The notes: generated from the letters alone by a model not told the origin. Positions 17,053-26,699 are shown, counted from the first letter of the stretch. The stretch is DNA of 47,304 nt from an uncultured Sphingomonadaceae bacterium (GCA_947495985.1 CANMBD010000002.1:608975-656278); one strand, 5' to 3'. A program made the numbers and translations.

Positions 17053-18366
17053 CTAATATTTGGAAAGCTTTACCTGCATTTTGCGGAAGCCATGAACGAA
17101 ACAGGCGTGGACCCGCTTCATCTCTCCGGTCAGATTGACCTGCATCCGCCGGTTGGCCATTTCTTCGAGCAAGATACGAATCTGAAGCTCGGCGAGGCGC
17201 GCTCCAACACAGCGATGGATGCCATAGCCAAAGGCGAGATGGCGACGTGCATTTTCGCGATTCACGATCAGCTTATCGGCGTCGGGAAATACACTCTCGT
17301 CTCGATTGGCCGAAATATACCACATGATGAGCTTGTCGCCCTTCTTGATATCATGTCCGAACAGATCGGCGTCCTCGGTCGCCGTCCGCCGCATGTGCGC
17401 CAGCGGTGTCTGCCAACGGATGATTTCCTGCACCGCATTGGGAATAAGGTCCGGGTTCTGCTGCAATTTTTCCCGCTGATCAGGAAACTGGTCGAGACCA
17501 TAAGCCAGGCCGGACATGGTGTTACGGGTCGTGTCATTGCCACCTACGATCAGCAGCACGAGATTGCCCATAAATTCCATCTGATCCATGTCTTTCATGG
17601 CTTCGCTATGGATCATCATGGAAATTAAATCGGGTGTCGGCTCAGCATTGACCCGTTCGTTCCAGAGATTTTGAAAATAAGCACCCATTTCATAGAGAAT
17701 TTTCTGCCGCTGTTCGTCAAGCTCCGGCGCGAGCGACAGTTCCACATCGCCGGCCCAGTCCGACCAATAGGTCAGCAGCCGGCGGTCTTCCCAAGGGAAT
17801 CCGAAAAGAATCGCCAGCATGCCAGTGGTCAGCTCGATCGATACCTTGTCGACCCAGTCAAATTCCTTGTCCCATGGCAAGCTGTCGAGCACTTCGGCTG
17901 TGCGATGACGGATTTCATCTTCCATCCGCTTCATTTCTGTCGGCGTGAAGGCCGGGGCTACGGTGCGGCGTTGTCCAGTATGTTTGGGACGGTCCATGGC
18001 GATGAACATCGGCAATTGAAAATCGGAGTCTTCGCGTTCTTCGGCAATGGTTATGCCGCCATTATTCACATCGGAAGAATAAAGTTCAGGAAGCGCCTCG
18101 ACATGCTGGATCGTCTTATGATCACAGATATTCCAATAAGGGCCATAATCCGAATCTTCGACCTTGTTAATCGGCGCATTGGCCCGCATCTCGGCAAAAG
18201 GCGCCCGCCATAAATCCTTGCTGTAGAGATCCGCTTTACTGACATCACGGGGATTGGCATTTGGATCCGCAACTGGCGGATTATCCTTATACCAAGCTTC
18301 CAAAGCCTCCGAAGCGGTGGGGGAAGTGGTAAGGGTTGATGCGTCTAGGACGGGACTGGTGGCCAT
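17053..18366 (-). CDS. Cytochrome P450, CYP153-like alkane/fatty-acid hydroxylase
   Basis: The 437-residue soluble P450 has the I-helix oxygen-activation motif G-G-N-D-T-T-R-N, the K-helix E-I-I-R-W, and the heme loop F-G-Y-G-I-H-R-C-V-G with the thiolate at C386. Several stretches fit the CYP153 pattern: F-D-W-V-D-K-V-S-I-E-L-T-T, N-L-V-L-L-I-V-G-G-N-D-T and W-Q-T-P-L-A-H-M-R-R-T. CYP153 enzymes hydroxylate the terminal carbon of alkanes, alcohols or fatty acids using ferredoxin and ferredoxin reductase. No redox partner genes are adjacent. Upstream lies a symmetric TTGACA-N4-TGTCAA element, suggesting repressor control. Subfamily assignment is from memory of motifs. Confidence 0.88.
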   Translation of the reverse strand: MATSPVLDASTLTTSPTASEALEAWYKDNPPVADPNANPRDVSKADLYSKDLWRAPFAEMRANAPINKVEDSDYGPYWNICDHKTIQHVEALPELYSSDVNNGGITIAEEREDSDFQLPMFIAMDRPKHTGQRRTVAPAFTPTEMKRMEDEIRHRTAEVLDSLPWDKEFDWVDKVSIELTTGMLAILFGFPWEDRRLLTYWSDWAGDVELSLAPELDEQRQKILYEMGAYFQNLWNERVNAEPTPDLISMMIHSEAMKDMDQMEFMGNLVLLIVGGNDTTRNTMSGLAYGLDQFPDQREKLQQNPDLIPNAVQEIIRWQTPLAHMRRTATEDADLFGHDIKKGDKLIMWYISANRDESVFPDADKLIVNRENARRHLAFGYGIHRCVGARLAELQIRILLEEMANRRMQVNLTGEMKRVHACFVHGFRKMQVKLSKY

Positions 18367-18433
18367 GATTCTCTCCTGCCGTTGCCGTTTTGGGCAATCG
18401 GTTGCGTTTCAAAACCCGTTTAGTCTGCCTTTA

Positions 18434-18449
18434 TTGACAGCAATGTCAA
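18434..18449. promoter_or_regulatory. Operator-like inverted repeat TTGACA-N4-TGTCAA
   Basis: Two perfect 6-bp arms with a 4-nt spacer lie 68 bp upstream of the P450 start. The minus-strand arm also reads as a -35 hexamer (TTGACA), so a bound repressor would block RNA polymerase. This is an inference from symmetry and position. Confidence 0.45.
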
Positions 18450-18498
18450 CGGACTTTCGCCAACTCACCAGAATCACGAGATTATTTCCGTTCGGAAC

Positions 18499-19698
18499 TT
18501 AGCCGCGAATCCGTGCCAAAAGGCTTTTCTTCCGTCCGCTGTTACCTGACTTCATCACATTGCGGCGGAACAACATCACGCTAAAGCGGATGATGATCAG
18601 CGTGAACATAGCTTGCCAGATTAACGCCACGCCATGCTGCCATATATTTTCCATCTGCGCCGCCCGTGCAATCATCGCGAAGGGGGAGCTGAACGGAAAA
18701 ACCACCGCGAACCATTCGACCGGTTCGCCCAATTTGGTCACCGTAAAGGCGGCCAGAAAGAACACCAAGAGTTGCCCCATAGTGACCGGCATGGACAGTG
18801 TCTGCACTTCACGGACCGTGGTTGCCATCGCGCCTATTCCCAGAAACAACGAGCCCAGGAGCAAGTAGGCCATGGAAAAATAGAGGACCATCAGGACGCA
18901 GAATAGCGGCCAGCCTACCGCCGGTGCCGGCAGATTCGGCATGCCGGACAGAATAACCGAAGCGCCGATAAAGCCCAGTGTCGACCAGACCGTAATGCCG
19001 ACCAATGCCATGCCCAGCATCGCGAACAGTTTGCCCAGGAAGATTGCATCCATAGGGATAGCGGCGGCAAGAATTTCGATGATCTTGTTGGTTTTTTCTT
19101 CCACCAGGTTGGAAAGGACCATGCCAGCCAGGATCATGGTGAGCAGGATCAGGATAATCTGCCCGCCTTGTGCTGTGGCGATCTGTGTCCGCTTTTTGGA
19201 GCTTCCAGTTGCGGCGACAAAATCATTTTTAACCTCAATGGGATTGGATCCTGAGAGGGCTGTTTCTGACAGAAGCGCGACTCTACCGCTCCACCGTTTG
19301 ACATCGCCCTCTGACCCAGTGAGCAGCGGAGCCTCTAGAGAACCTGAAATAATCGCAGTAAGAGGTTTGGACGCCGTATCGAGTTTTTCTCGGATCTTGG
19401 GGTCCGACGGGTCGACATTCTCCAACACCAACAATTCGGGTAAGCCGCCATTGCCAAGACTTTTTGCCAGAGCCGTGCGTGCACTGGCCAGTTTCGTGGC
19501 CTCACCTTCTTCCAAAGCTACGCCGATAACGGGCCGGTCGATATCCTGTCTGACCTGTTGGCCTAATCCACCGGCCGCAATCCCGATGATCAGTGGGAAA
19601 AGCGGTCCCAGCAGAAAAAAGAAAAAGGATTTGGAAAAGATAATCGCGGCAAAGTCACGGCGAGCGATAACAAAAGAGGCGCGGATGGTCTCGATCAT
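18499..19698 (-). CDS. ABC transporter permease, NatB/ABC-2 type
   Basis: The 399-residue membrane protein has one N-terminal helix (about 19-42), a large periplasmic domain (about 45-180), then five or six helices between 180 and 370 and a basic C-terminus. This is the layout of NatB-like ABC-2 exporter permeases; the motif L-V-E-E-K-T-N-K-I-I-E-I-L-A-A after the second helix is typical. It pairs with the upstream ATPase, overlapped at ATGA, to form an efflux system. Substrates of this type include Na+, peptides, antibiotics and lipids; none can be picked here. Confidence 0.9.
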   Translation of the reverse strand: MIETIRASFVIARRDFAAIIFSKSFFFFLLGPLFPLIIGIAAGGLGQQVRQDIDRPVIGVALEEGEATKLASARTALAKSLGNGGLPELLVLENVDPSDPKIREKLDTASKPLTAIISGSLEAPLLTGSEGDVKRWSGRVALLSETALSGSNPIEVKNDFVAATGSSKKRTQIATAQGGQIILILLTMILAGMVLSNLVEEKTNKIIEILAAAIPMDAIFLGKLFAMLGMALVGITVWSTLGFIGASVILSGMPNLPAPAVGWPLFCVLMVLYFSMAYLLLGSLFLGIGAMATTVREVQTLSMPVTMGQLLVFFLAAFTVTKLGEPVEWFAVVFPFSSPFAMIARAAQMENIWQHGVALIWQAMFTLIIIRFSVMLFRRNVMKSGNSGRKKSLLARIRG

Positions 19699-20675
19699 AC
19701 AGCTTCTCCTTCCAAAGCGTTATCCTCTTCCATTTTTTTTGCGACCGCTTCCCCGGCGATATGGACGAAAGCGTCATGCAAACCAGGCCTTTCAATGGAC
19801 AGCGACTGGATACCGGCATCACCTTCTATGAGTGCACGGAGCAGGGGTTCGACACCGCTTTCGGGTAGAGTGAAATGCCAGTTATGACCTAGTGGTTCGC
19901 AATCGTCAGGGATGGCGGAACGCCACGATCCATCAAGATTGCGGGTTTCCAGATGAACCTGCGGACGCAGCCGGTCGCGGGCCGTAGACACCTTGCCGGT
20001 AAAGGGGATTTTGCCGTTTGCGACGATTGCAATTTCCTCGCATAGCCGTTCGGCATGAGCGATAACGTGAGTGGAAAAAATGACTGTTACGCCTTTGTCT
20101 GCCTGTCCGCGGATCAGGCGTTCCAGCTTACCCTGGTTTAGCGCATCCAGCCCGGAAAAAGGCTCATCGAGAATGATCAGGTCCGGTTCGTGAACAATTG
20201 TGCCGAGCAATTGAACCGTTTGAGCCATGCCTTTGGACAGTTGGCGGATCTGCTTGTTCGCCGCATCGCCGAGACCATGTTCCTCCATCATCTGGCGACC
20301 GCGTTTACGCCCTTCGGCGAGCGGCAAACCGCGCAGTGCGCCCATGAAAGCAATCGCGTCATAGGCCTTCATGGATTGATACAGACCGCGTTCTTCTGGG
20401 AGATAGCCGACCTGATGGGCTTTGGTAATCGGATCGGGAGAGCCGAGCAAAAAACGTTCGCCTTCATCGGGGTCGATAATGCCAAGCAGCATGCGTAGGG
20501 TTGTCGTTTTGCCTGCTCCATTGGGGCCCAATATACCGAAAATACTGCCCTTTTTTATGGTCAGATCAATGCCATCGACTGCCGTTTCGCCATCGAATCT
20601 TTTGACGATATGGTGAGCTTCAATGGCATTGAGGGGAGCATTGGCGGGGGTATTTACTTGTGCGTGGGAAGTCAT
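19695..20675 (-). CDS. ABC transporter ATP-binding protein, NatA-like
   Basis: The 326-residue protein contains Walker A G-P-N-G-A-G-K-T (50-57), Q-loop region V-G-Y-L-P-E-E-R-G-L-Y (89-99), signature L-S-K-G-M (146-150) and Walker B L-I-I-L-D-E-P (167-172), then a D-loop G-L-D and switch His in S-T-H-V. The signature has K-G-M in place of the classic S-G-G-Q, a common variant in this NatA/DrrA-like branch. The extra C-terminal 90 residues are also typical. It is the first gene of a two-gene exporter operon, with only 44 bp to the divergent queG gene. Confidence 0.93.
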   Translation of the reverse strand: MTSHAQVNTPANAPLNAIEAHHIVKRFDGETAVDGIDLTIKKGSIFGILGPNGAGKTTTLRMLLGIIDPDEGERFLLGSPDPITKAHQVGYLPEERGLYQSMKAYDAIAFMGALRGLPLAEGRKRGRQMMEEHGLGDAANKQIRQLSKGMAQTVQLLGTIVHEPDLIILDEPFSGLDALNQGKLERLIRGQADKGVTVIFSTHVIAHAERLCEEIAIVANGKIPFTGKVSTARDRLRPQVHLETRNLDGSWRSAIPDDCEPLGHNWHFTLPESGVEPLLRALIEGDAGIQSLSIERPGLHDAFVHIAGEAVAKKMEEDNALEGEAV

Positions 20676-20719
20676 TTACGGCTTTCCTAATGGGACGCGG
20701 TCGGTGATAGTGAACTGCT

Positions 20720-21868
20720 ATGCCTGATGACAAGTTAAGAATAACCCAAAGCCTGGAAAAAATGGCGCGAGAACAGGGCTTCGCTGCCTTTGGTATCGCG
20801 CCTGCCGCTTTGGCACCAGTCACAGCCAAGCGTTTACACGACTGGCTCTCGGGCGGCCAGCATGGCGACATGATCTGGATGGAGAGCCGGGCTGACGAGC
20901 GAGCGAGCCCGGAAAACCTGTGGCCGGAGGCGCGTTCGGTGATCATGCTCGGGATGAGCTATGCTCCGGCACGAGATCCGTTTGCCCTTGAAAAAATACC
21001 GGATCGTGGCCGCATATCAGTTTATGCGCAGGGCAAGGATTATCACGATGTGGTCAAAAAAGCACTGAAACGCACCGCGCGTTGGTTGGTCGATCAAGTC
21101 GATTGTGAAGTAAAGGTTTTCGTCGACACCGCGCCGGTGATGGAAAAGCCGCTGGCAGAAGCGGCGGGTTTGGGATGGCAAGGCAAGCATACCAATCTGG
21201 TCAGCCAGGGCCACGGCAGTTGGTTGTTTCTCGGCGCGATTTATACGACCCTGGAATTAGAAGCCTCGACCGGAGGTCAGGATCGCTGTGGCAGTTGTTC
21301 TGCATGTCAGGATATCTGTCCGACTGATGCCTTTCCAGAGCCCTATCGGCTGGATGCCAAGGCCTGTATCTCTTACCTGACGATCGAATCCAAAGGCCCT
21401 ATTCCGCACCAATATCGCAAAGCCATAGGCAATCATATCTATGGCTGTGACGACTGTCTGGCGGTTTGTCCGTGGAACAAATTTGCTGAAGCGGCAGCAG
21501 CCAACAAGGCGTTTCTACCTCGCGCCGAATTGGCAGCGCCCGCCCTTGCCGATTTGCTTGCCATGGATGATGCAGGTTTTCGGCAGATATTTTCCGGATC
21601 ACCGATCAAGCGGTCGGGCCGTAACCGCATGGTTCGCAACAGCTTGATCGCGGCGGGCAATAGTGGAGACTTGTCCCTGATTCCGCCGGTTACCGCTTTG
21701 CTGGATGATGAGGATAGCGTCGTGCGGGGATCGGCGATCTGGGCATTGTCGCAGCTTGATTCCACTCAGTTCGATCGTGAGAAAGAAGGGCGGATGTCAA
21801 AGGAACGAGATAGTGATGTTCTTTTGGAATGGGAATCAGGTCAGCTTAACGCACCCGCAGCGCGTTGA
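20720..21868 (+). CDS. queG: Epoxyqueuosine reductase QueG
   Basis: The 382-residue cytoplasmic enzyme performs the last step of queuosine synthesis, reducing epoxyqueuosine in tRNA with a cobalamin cofactor. Visible features: an N-terminal cobalamin-dependent domain with F-V-D-T-A-P-V-M-E-K and G-K-H-T-N-L, two ferredoxin-like [4Fe-4S] motifs (C-G-S-C-S-A-C-Q-D-I-C-P from residue 190, then C-D-D-C-L-A-V-C-P-W-N-K) and a C-terminal HEAT-like repeat V-R-G-S-A-I-W-A-L-S-Q. Length matches the family. It is divergent from the ABC exporter and its 3' end overlaps the convergent lipoprotein gene by 23 bp. Confidence 0.96.
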   Translation: MPDDKLRITQSLEKMAREQGFAAFGIAPAALAPVTAKRLHDWLSGGQHGDMIWMESRADERASPENLWPEARSVIMLGMSYAPARDPFALEKIPDRGRISVYAQGKDYHDVVKKALKRTARWLVDQVDCEVKVFVDTAPVMEKPLAEAAGLGWQGKHTNLVSQGHGSWLFLGAIYTTLELEASTGGQDRCGSCSACQDICPTDAFPEPYRLDAKACISYLTIESKGPIPHQYRKAIGNHIYGCDDCLAVCPWNKFAEAAAANKAFLPRAELAAPALADLLAMDDAGFRQIFSGSPIKRSGRNRMVRNSLIAAGNSGDLSLIPPVTALLDDEDSVVRGSAIWALSQLDSTQFDREKEGRMSKERDSDVLLEWESGQLNAPAAR

Positions 21869-22214
21869 CACATGACACGCGGTCCACCTCCGCTCCGTCG
21901 CTGCGCCGAGTGTCAATGTGGGTAACCCTGCCCTCACCACCAGTTTTTTCCGGGTAGAGATAAGCATCCAGCACACAGGCGCCGCTAGCAAATTGCAGTT
22001 TCCTAGCGGGCGGCTCTGCCACATCTGCCTGGGGATTACCGAATAGCCGTTTCAGCTGATTGGCGGTTTTACCCATAACCAGTTCCAGCCCCTGAACATT
22101 GCTGAGCGGAGATTCCGCTGCGGTGGGCAAGCTTGTCGGTGTCGTCACCGCGCCGCCGGAAACACAAGCGGACAGGACAGGAATGGTGGATAGAATGATG
22201 AGCTTGCGGATCAT
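21846..22214 (-). CDS. Small secreted lipoprotein of unknown function
   Basis: From the ATG at 22214 the product is 122 residues and starts with a lipoprotein signal, M-I-R-K-L-I-I-L-S-T-I-P-V-L-S-A-C, giving a lipidated Cys at residue 17. The mature part has L-V-M-G-K-T-A-N-Q-L-K-R-L-F-G-N-P, similar in spirit to SmpA/BamE-like modules where a glycine-containing turn precedes a short helix, and then a beta-rich C-terminus with two Cys. I cannot name the family. It begins 1 bp after the stop of the CysZ/EI24-like gene, so it is the second gene of that operon; its 3' end overlaps queG. A longer start at 22319 would lie inside the upstream gene and lose the signal peptide. Confidence 0.75.
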   Translation of the reverse strand: MIRKLIILSTIPVLSACVSGGAVTTPTSLPTAAESPLSNVQGLELVMGKTANQLKRLFGNPQADVAEPPARKLQFASGACVLDAYLYPEKTGGEGRVTHIDTRRSDGAEVDRVSCVNALRVR

Positions 22215-22215
22215 G

Positions 22216-22914
22216 TCAGTTGCTTTCTTCCAGAGCAGTTTCACGTTTCTTGTGAACCAGATGCGTAGCCATAGCGGCTCCCAAAACCGGCGCAAGAAAA
22301 TTGACAAACGGCACTGCAAGCAACAGCGCAGTGGTCAGGCCGAGCCCAAAGCGGGTTGCCTTGTTGATCCGCCAGGCTTCGTCCATCTGCGCAACATTGC
22401 TGACATGGCGGGCGGCAACCATATCCTGTAAATCACGGCCGATGAGGATCGCATTCACCGCAAAAAAGGCAATCGGTGCGCCAATGCCGGTAATCAGCAA
22501 CATGATATAAATGGGTGATGCCAAGAGATTATAACCGATGGCCCGGCCAACTGATGCCAACCCCATTTTCAAGCCAAGCATATAGCCTGGCGGTTTAGCC
22601 AGTTCTGCGCGGGATGGATAATGCTTCGCTTCAACCGCATCGACGATATCATCGGAAAAGATGTTGAGCACAAAGATCGCAATGACGCGAAAAAGAAATA
22701 TGGCTGTTAATGCCGTGATAACGGCCGCCGCTGCCGCCGCCCACCATCCGCCATCATTCAATGCGGTGAGCGACAATATCCACGCGAGCAGAAAATAGGC
22801 TCCCACACCGAAAACAGCCAAGAGCAGCAAGGAGATGATGAACACCTTGAAGAGCAGCGACAATATCCTTCGGTCCGAAAGCTGGCCGATGGAGAGAAGA
22901 AAGGCGTCAATCAT
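22216..22914 (-). CDS. EI24/CysZ-family membrane protein
   Basis: The 232-residue protein has four to six hydrophobic segments: about 22-50, 58-82, 124-150 and 183-212. It fits the EI24 domain family, with F-L-L-S-I-G-Q-L at the start, V-E-A-K-H-Y-P in the central loop and L-V-H-K-K-R-E near the end. In Enterobacteria the relative CysZ takes up sulfate; in Alphaproteobacteria the family is mostly uncharacterised. It is followed at 1 bp by a lipoprotein gene and is divergent from the adenosine kinase, with 107 bp for two promoters. Confidence 0.82.
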   Translation of the reverse strand: MIDAFLLSIGQLSDRRILSLLFKVFIISLLLLAVFGVGAYFLLAWILSLTALNDGGWWAAAAAAVITALTAIFLFRVIAIFVLNIFSDDIVDAVEAKHYPSRAELAKPPGYMLGLKMGLASVGRAIGYNLLASPIYIMLLITGIGAPIAFFAVNAILIGRDLQDMVAARHVSNVAQMDEAWRINKATRFGLGLTTALLLAVPFVNFLAPVLGAAMATHLVHKKRETALEESN

Positions 22915-23021
22915 CGCAAACCCATGTCATGAAATTACTCTTCGGGTCAATTCTGCTTGAACCTGTAGCGGCTTACCCTTAACGGACAGCGCTTATCTGC
23001 TCGCCATATAAGGACATGTTT

Positions 23022-24020
23022 ATGACCACCGAAGCCCGTTACGATATTGTTGCCGTTGGTAATGCCATTGTTGATGTGATTGCGCAGGCAGACGATGCGT
23101 TTCTGGAAGAGGAGCAGCTCAACAAGGGCTCGATGACGCTGATTGATGCGGAGCGGGCGACGCAGCTTTATCGCGACATGGGCGTAGCGCGCGAAATCAG
23201 TGGCGGTTCCGGTTCGAATACACTGGCCGGAGCATCAACGCTGGGCCGGCAATGCGCGTTGATTGCGCAGGTTGCTGATGATCAGCTTGGCGAAGTCTTC
23301 ACACATGATATCCGCGCCACTGGCATTGATTTCGATGTGCCGCCGCTTGGCAAGGAACCCCCGACCGCGCGCTGCTTGATCCTTGTGACCCCGGATGCAC
23401 AGCGCACCATGAACACTTTTTTGGGTGCTTCCCAATTTTTGCCCCCCGCGTCTGTCGATGCCGATCTGATAGCCAGCGGTGCAATTCTCTATCTTGAGGG
23501 CTATTTGTGGGATGCTGATGAGCCTAAAGCGGCAATGGCTCTGGCCATTGATCTCGCCCGCAAAAATGATCGGAAGGTAGCATTCACGCTTTCGGACGGT
23601 TTTTGCATCGAACGGCATCGGGATGATTTCACGCGTCTGATCAAAGACGGCATGATCGATATTCTTTTCGCCAATGAGGCAGAAATCAAATCGCTATGCG
23701 AAACCGAGGACTTTGATGCTGCTGTGGCACAAACCGCTGCCCAGGTCGAAACTTTGGTCGTAACGCGCAGCGAGAAAGGTGCAATCGCAGTTCATAATGG
23801 AAAAACTTTTGCGGTCGGAGCCGAGCCGGTTGAAAAGATCGTCGACACGACAGGGGCTGGTGATTTGTTCGCCGCCGGTTTCCTAAGCGGTTATATTGAG
23901 GAGCGCTCGATGGAAGATTGCCTGACCATCGGTGCGATCGCCGCAGCCGAGGTGATTTCCCACTATGGTGCGCGGCCCGAGGCGGATTTGCGGGAATTGG
24001 TGAAACAGCGCCTGGGTTAA
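23022..24020 (+). CDS. PfkB-family sugar/adenosine kinase
   Basis: The protein is 332 residues from the preferred start. A ribokinase-fold sequence is visible: D-I-V-A-V-G-N-A-I-V-D-V at the start, G-G-S-G-S-N-T-L-A-G-A (substrate and lid region), and the PfkB signature 2, D-T-T-G-A-G-D-L-F-A-A-G, with catalytic base D281. It resembles the alphaproteobacterial adenosine kinase group, which phosphorylates adenosine with ATP in purine salvage. Another ATG 6 bp upstream (23016) is in frame, but AAGGA at 23010-23014 sits 7 nt before the ATG at 23022 and only 1 nt before the other. Confidence 0.9.
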   Translation: MTTEARYDIVAVGNAIVDVIAQADDAFLEEEQLNKGSMTLIDAERATQLYRDMGVAREISGGSGSNTLAGASTLGRQCALIAQVADDQLGEVFTHDIRATGIDFDVPPLGKEPPTARCLILVTPDAQRTMNTFLGASQFLPPASVDADLIASGAILYLEGYLWDADEPKAAMALAIDLARKNDRKVAFTLSDGFCIERHRDDFTRLIKDGMIDILFANEAEIKSLCETEDFDAAVAQTAAQVETLVVTRSEKGAIAVHNGKTFAVGAEPVEKIVDTTGAGDLFAAGFLSGYIEERSMEDCLTIGAIAAAEVISHYGARPEADLRELVKQRLG

Positions 24021-24041
24021 ATCGGCCGGGCTATCGACCGG

Positions 24042-25607
24042 TTAACTTTTCATCTTGAACAGTTTGCGGTCTTCCGGCCCAAAACCCCATTTCCAGATAA
24101 CCCACGCGTAACTTCCCAAAATCATCGGGATGCCGATGATCAACTCTGCCCATTCCGGCAGATAAGTGGCGAGATAGCCCACAGCGGTAGCAGCCATAAC
24201 GGCAATGATCAGCGACCAGCGCCACCCATTGACCGGCGCCTTGAGCAGCTTTGACAGGAAGATCGCTTTAACCACCGAAGCATAGGCCAGCGCAACCATT
24301 AGCGCCGCAGCGACCGAGGCCGCTTGAAACAGCGGCGGCCAGCCCAGCCGCATGCAAATCTGGATGAAGGCAACGCTGAGCGCGGCCTGCAATAGCAGCA
24401 TTGATAGCGAGATGAGCAGGTTGCGGTGACGTGCGATATAGACGAGCGCGGCTTCGCTAACCACAGCGGTTGCAGCCACAGCTTCTGCGGCCAACAGGAA
24501 GGCCAGTGCACCAGTACCGCCAACAAAATTAGGGCCAACCAAGCCCATCACTGCTTCGCCGGGAATGGCGAGTGCCAGCGCGATTCCGGCTTGCGCGGCA
24601 ATGATCCAGAACCCGACCTGACTGACCTGATTGGCAATGGCCTTCATATTGCCCGCTTCGAGATTGCGGGTGATGACCGGGCCCAAAATCGGGTCAAAAC
24701 TGGTCTTGAGTTTCTGCGGCAGGCTCGCGACTTGCTGCGCGATATAGTAGATGCCGACAATGGCAGGGGAAGCGAAAAGACCAAGAATCGCAAGGTCCAG
24801 TCGCCGCGAACCCCATTCCGCTGCGTCGGCGGCCGCCAATGGCATATTACGGCGCGCCAGCTTGGCCAGCGCAATCGGTTTGGGGCGCCACCCCCACGGC
24901 AGACCATAGCTTTTGAACAATGGCCATAATGATGCAATCAAGGCCGCGATCATCGACACGACGTAAGACAATATGAGACCATCGCGCAGCGAGTAATAGG
25001 AGAACAGAAAGGCGGCGATGCTGATTGTCCAGGGCTCAACAATGGACCGAGCACGGACGGTAGAGGCGATATCATAGCGATAGGCCAAGGCGGCAAGCGC
25101 AATATCCGCGCCTGCAATGGTGAAGATCACGAGCGGTAAAAACCGGTCTAGCCCGTTAATTTCACTGTTCGGAAACATGATTTGAGGCACCAGGATCAGC
25201 AGCACCGCCGCCAACATCGATGCGAATAGACTAACCAGCAGTCCGTCCCAAACAACATGAACATGCGGACGTTTCGTGCGGCTAAGTTGCTCGGCCAACC
25301 CGCGCTTCAACCCCAGGGTCGCCAGCTGCGCCGCAAATTCCACGATCAATATGGCATAAGCAAAACGGCCCAGGGCTTCCGCCCCGTAAATCCGTCCAGC
25401 GATGAACAAGAAGGGCAACCGGGCTGCTAACCGCAGTAAGAAGCCGAAAACATTGGTCCGGCCACCTTTGGCCAGCGCCGCGATATCTTCTTTACCATCT
25501 TGCTCGCCTGACGCTTCGGAAGGTGCGCCATCGGCGGCGGATTCCTTGCCCGTCATCGGACCAGATGATGTGCCGGAAGATGCGCCTGATGATTCCGGGC
25601 TGGTCAA
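24042..25607 (-). CDS. Polysaccharide/oligosaccharide flippase (MOP superfamily)
   Basis: The 521-residue protein has a low-complexity Ser/Gly/Glu-rich cytoplasmic N-terminus (about 1-50), then F-L-L-R-L-A-A-R-L-P-F-L-F-I-A-G-R-I-Y-G, typical of Wzx-like proteins, and about 12-14 membrane segments to residue 500. It likely flips lipid-linked glycans across the inner membrane. It is downstream of gpsA by 96 bp on the same strand and converges with the adenosine kinase. It could work with the glycan operon at 10.8-16 kb, though it is not adjacent. Confidence 0.85.
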   Translation of the reverse strand: MTSPESSGASSGTSSGPMTGKESAADGAPSEASGEQDGKEDIAALAKGGRTNVFGFLLRLAARLPFLFIAGRIYGAEALGRFAYAILIVEFAAQLATLGLKRGLAEQLSRTKRPHVHVVWDGLLVSLFASMLAAVLLILVPQIMFPNSEINGLDRFLPLVIFTIAGADIALAALAYRYDIASTVRARSIVEPWTISIAAFLFSYYSLRDGLILSYVVSMIAALIASLWPLFKSYGLPWGWRPKPIALAKLARRNMPLAAADAAEWGSRRLDLAILGLFASPAIVGIYYIAQQVASLPQKLKTSFDPILGPVITRNLEAGNMKAIANQVSQVGFWIIAAQAGIALALAIPGEAVMGLVGPNFVGGTGALAFLLAAEAVAATAVVSEAALVYIARHRNLLISLSMLLLQAALSVAFIQICMRLGWPPLFQAASVAAALMVALAYASVVKAIFLSKLLKAPVNGWRWSLIIAVMAATAVGYLATYLPEWAELIIGIPMILGSYAWVIWKWGFGPEDRKLFKMKS

Positions 25608-25703
25608 AAAACAAATCTCCGGCTGGTAAAGCTATTCAAAAAATGCGGGTTAAAATGCAAAGACGGGCTTTACCCCACTCAATCGGGCTTGTCATCTTTT
25701 GCG

Positions 25704-26699
25704 CTAGCGCTGCTCGGAGACCAGAGGACGGCGCATCAATTGTGCAACAATTGATTTCGAATCGGTTTCACCGGCAAGCAATGCACAAACCGCATCGACA
25801 ATCGGCATATCAATGCCTCGCGCTTTTGCATCACGTTGCAGCACCGCTGCGGTAAAGGCGCCTTCTGCAACGGTTGCGCGGTCTGATAAAAGTGCCTTTG
25901 CCGACTGACCCCTGCCCAATCCCTTGCCCAGCGAAAAATTGCGCGAACTGTCGGATGAGCAAGTCAGGACGAGATCCCCCAAGCCACAAAGGCCGGACAG
26001 GGTTTCTACGCGTGCACCGCGCGCTGCGCCATAGCGAAGCATTTCGGCAAAGCCCCGGCTGATAATTGATGCACGCGCATTTTGACCGAGGCCGGCGCCC
26101 TCGACCACGCCGCAACCAATGGCGAGCACGTTTTTCACCGCTCCGCCAATTTCTGCACCGGCAATATCGTCCGAATAGTAAGGGCGGAAAGAAGGTTTGG
26201 AAATGAGTGGGTTGAGCCTGTCCCAAAGCGCTTCACTATCGCAGGCCAGCGTCAAGGCGGTTGGCAGTCCTTGGGCAACTTCGTGGGCAAATGTTGGTCC
26301 GGATAGAACCGCCAGCGGATTATCGGGCCGAATGTCCTGCACGACTTCGCTCATCAGTTGCTGAGTCGCCTCTTCAATACCCTTGCTGCATAATATCAGG
26401 GCGGCTTCGCTGTCAGGCAACACCTTTAAACTGGCCCGTAAATGCTGAGCTGGCGTAACGATCAGCAAGGCCTCGCAGGATGCAAGTTCATCCATATTCT
26501 GCGTTGCGCGGATATTTTGTCGCAAGGGATAGCCGGTCAGAAAAGTCTGATTCTCGTGGCTTTCGTTAATCTGTGCCACAACTTCAGGCTCCCGCGCCCA
26601 TAGCAACAGTTCATCTTGCCCTTCCGATAGCACTTGCGCGAGTGCCGTGCCCCATGCTCCGGCTCCAGTTACACCTATTCTTGCGTTGGCTTTGGTCAT
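25704..26699 (-). CDS. gpsA: Glycerol-3-phosphate dehydrogenase [NAD(P)+]
   Basis: The 331-residue cytoplasmic enzyme makes sn-glycerol-3-phosphate from dihydroxyacetone phosphate for phospholipid synthesis. [12 protein letters not shown] (9-20) is the nucleotide-binding loop. [11 protein letters not shown] and the [15 protein letters not shown] block with the catalytic Lys are standard, as is [14 protein letters not shown]. Its start overlaps the tsaD stop at ATGA, a common pairing in Alphaproteobacteria. Confidence 0.96.
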   Translation of the reverse strand: MTKANARIGVTGAGAWGTALAQVLSEGQDELLLWAREPEVVAQINESHENQTFLTGYPLRQNIRATQNMDELASCEALLIVTPAQHLRASLKVLPDSEAALILCSKGIEEATQQLMSEVVQDIRPDNPLAVLSGPTFAHEVAQGLPTALTLACDSEALWDRLNPLISKPSFRPYYSDDIAGAEIGGAVKNVLAIGCGVVEGAGLGQNARASIISRGFAEMLRYGAARGARVETLSGLCGLGDLVLTCSSDSSRNFSLGKGLGRGQSAKALLSDRATVAEGAFTAAVLQRDAKARGIDMPIVDAVCALLAGETDSKSIVAQLMRRPLVSEQR

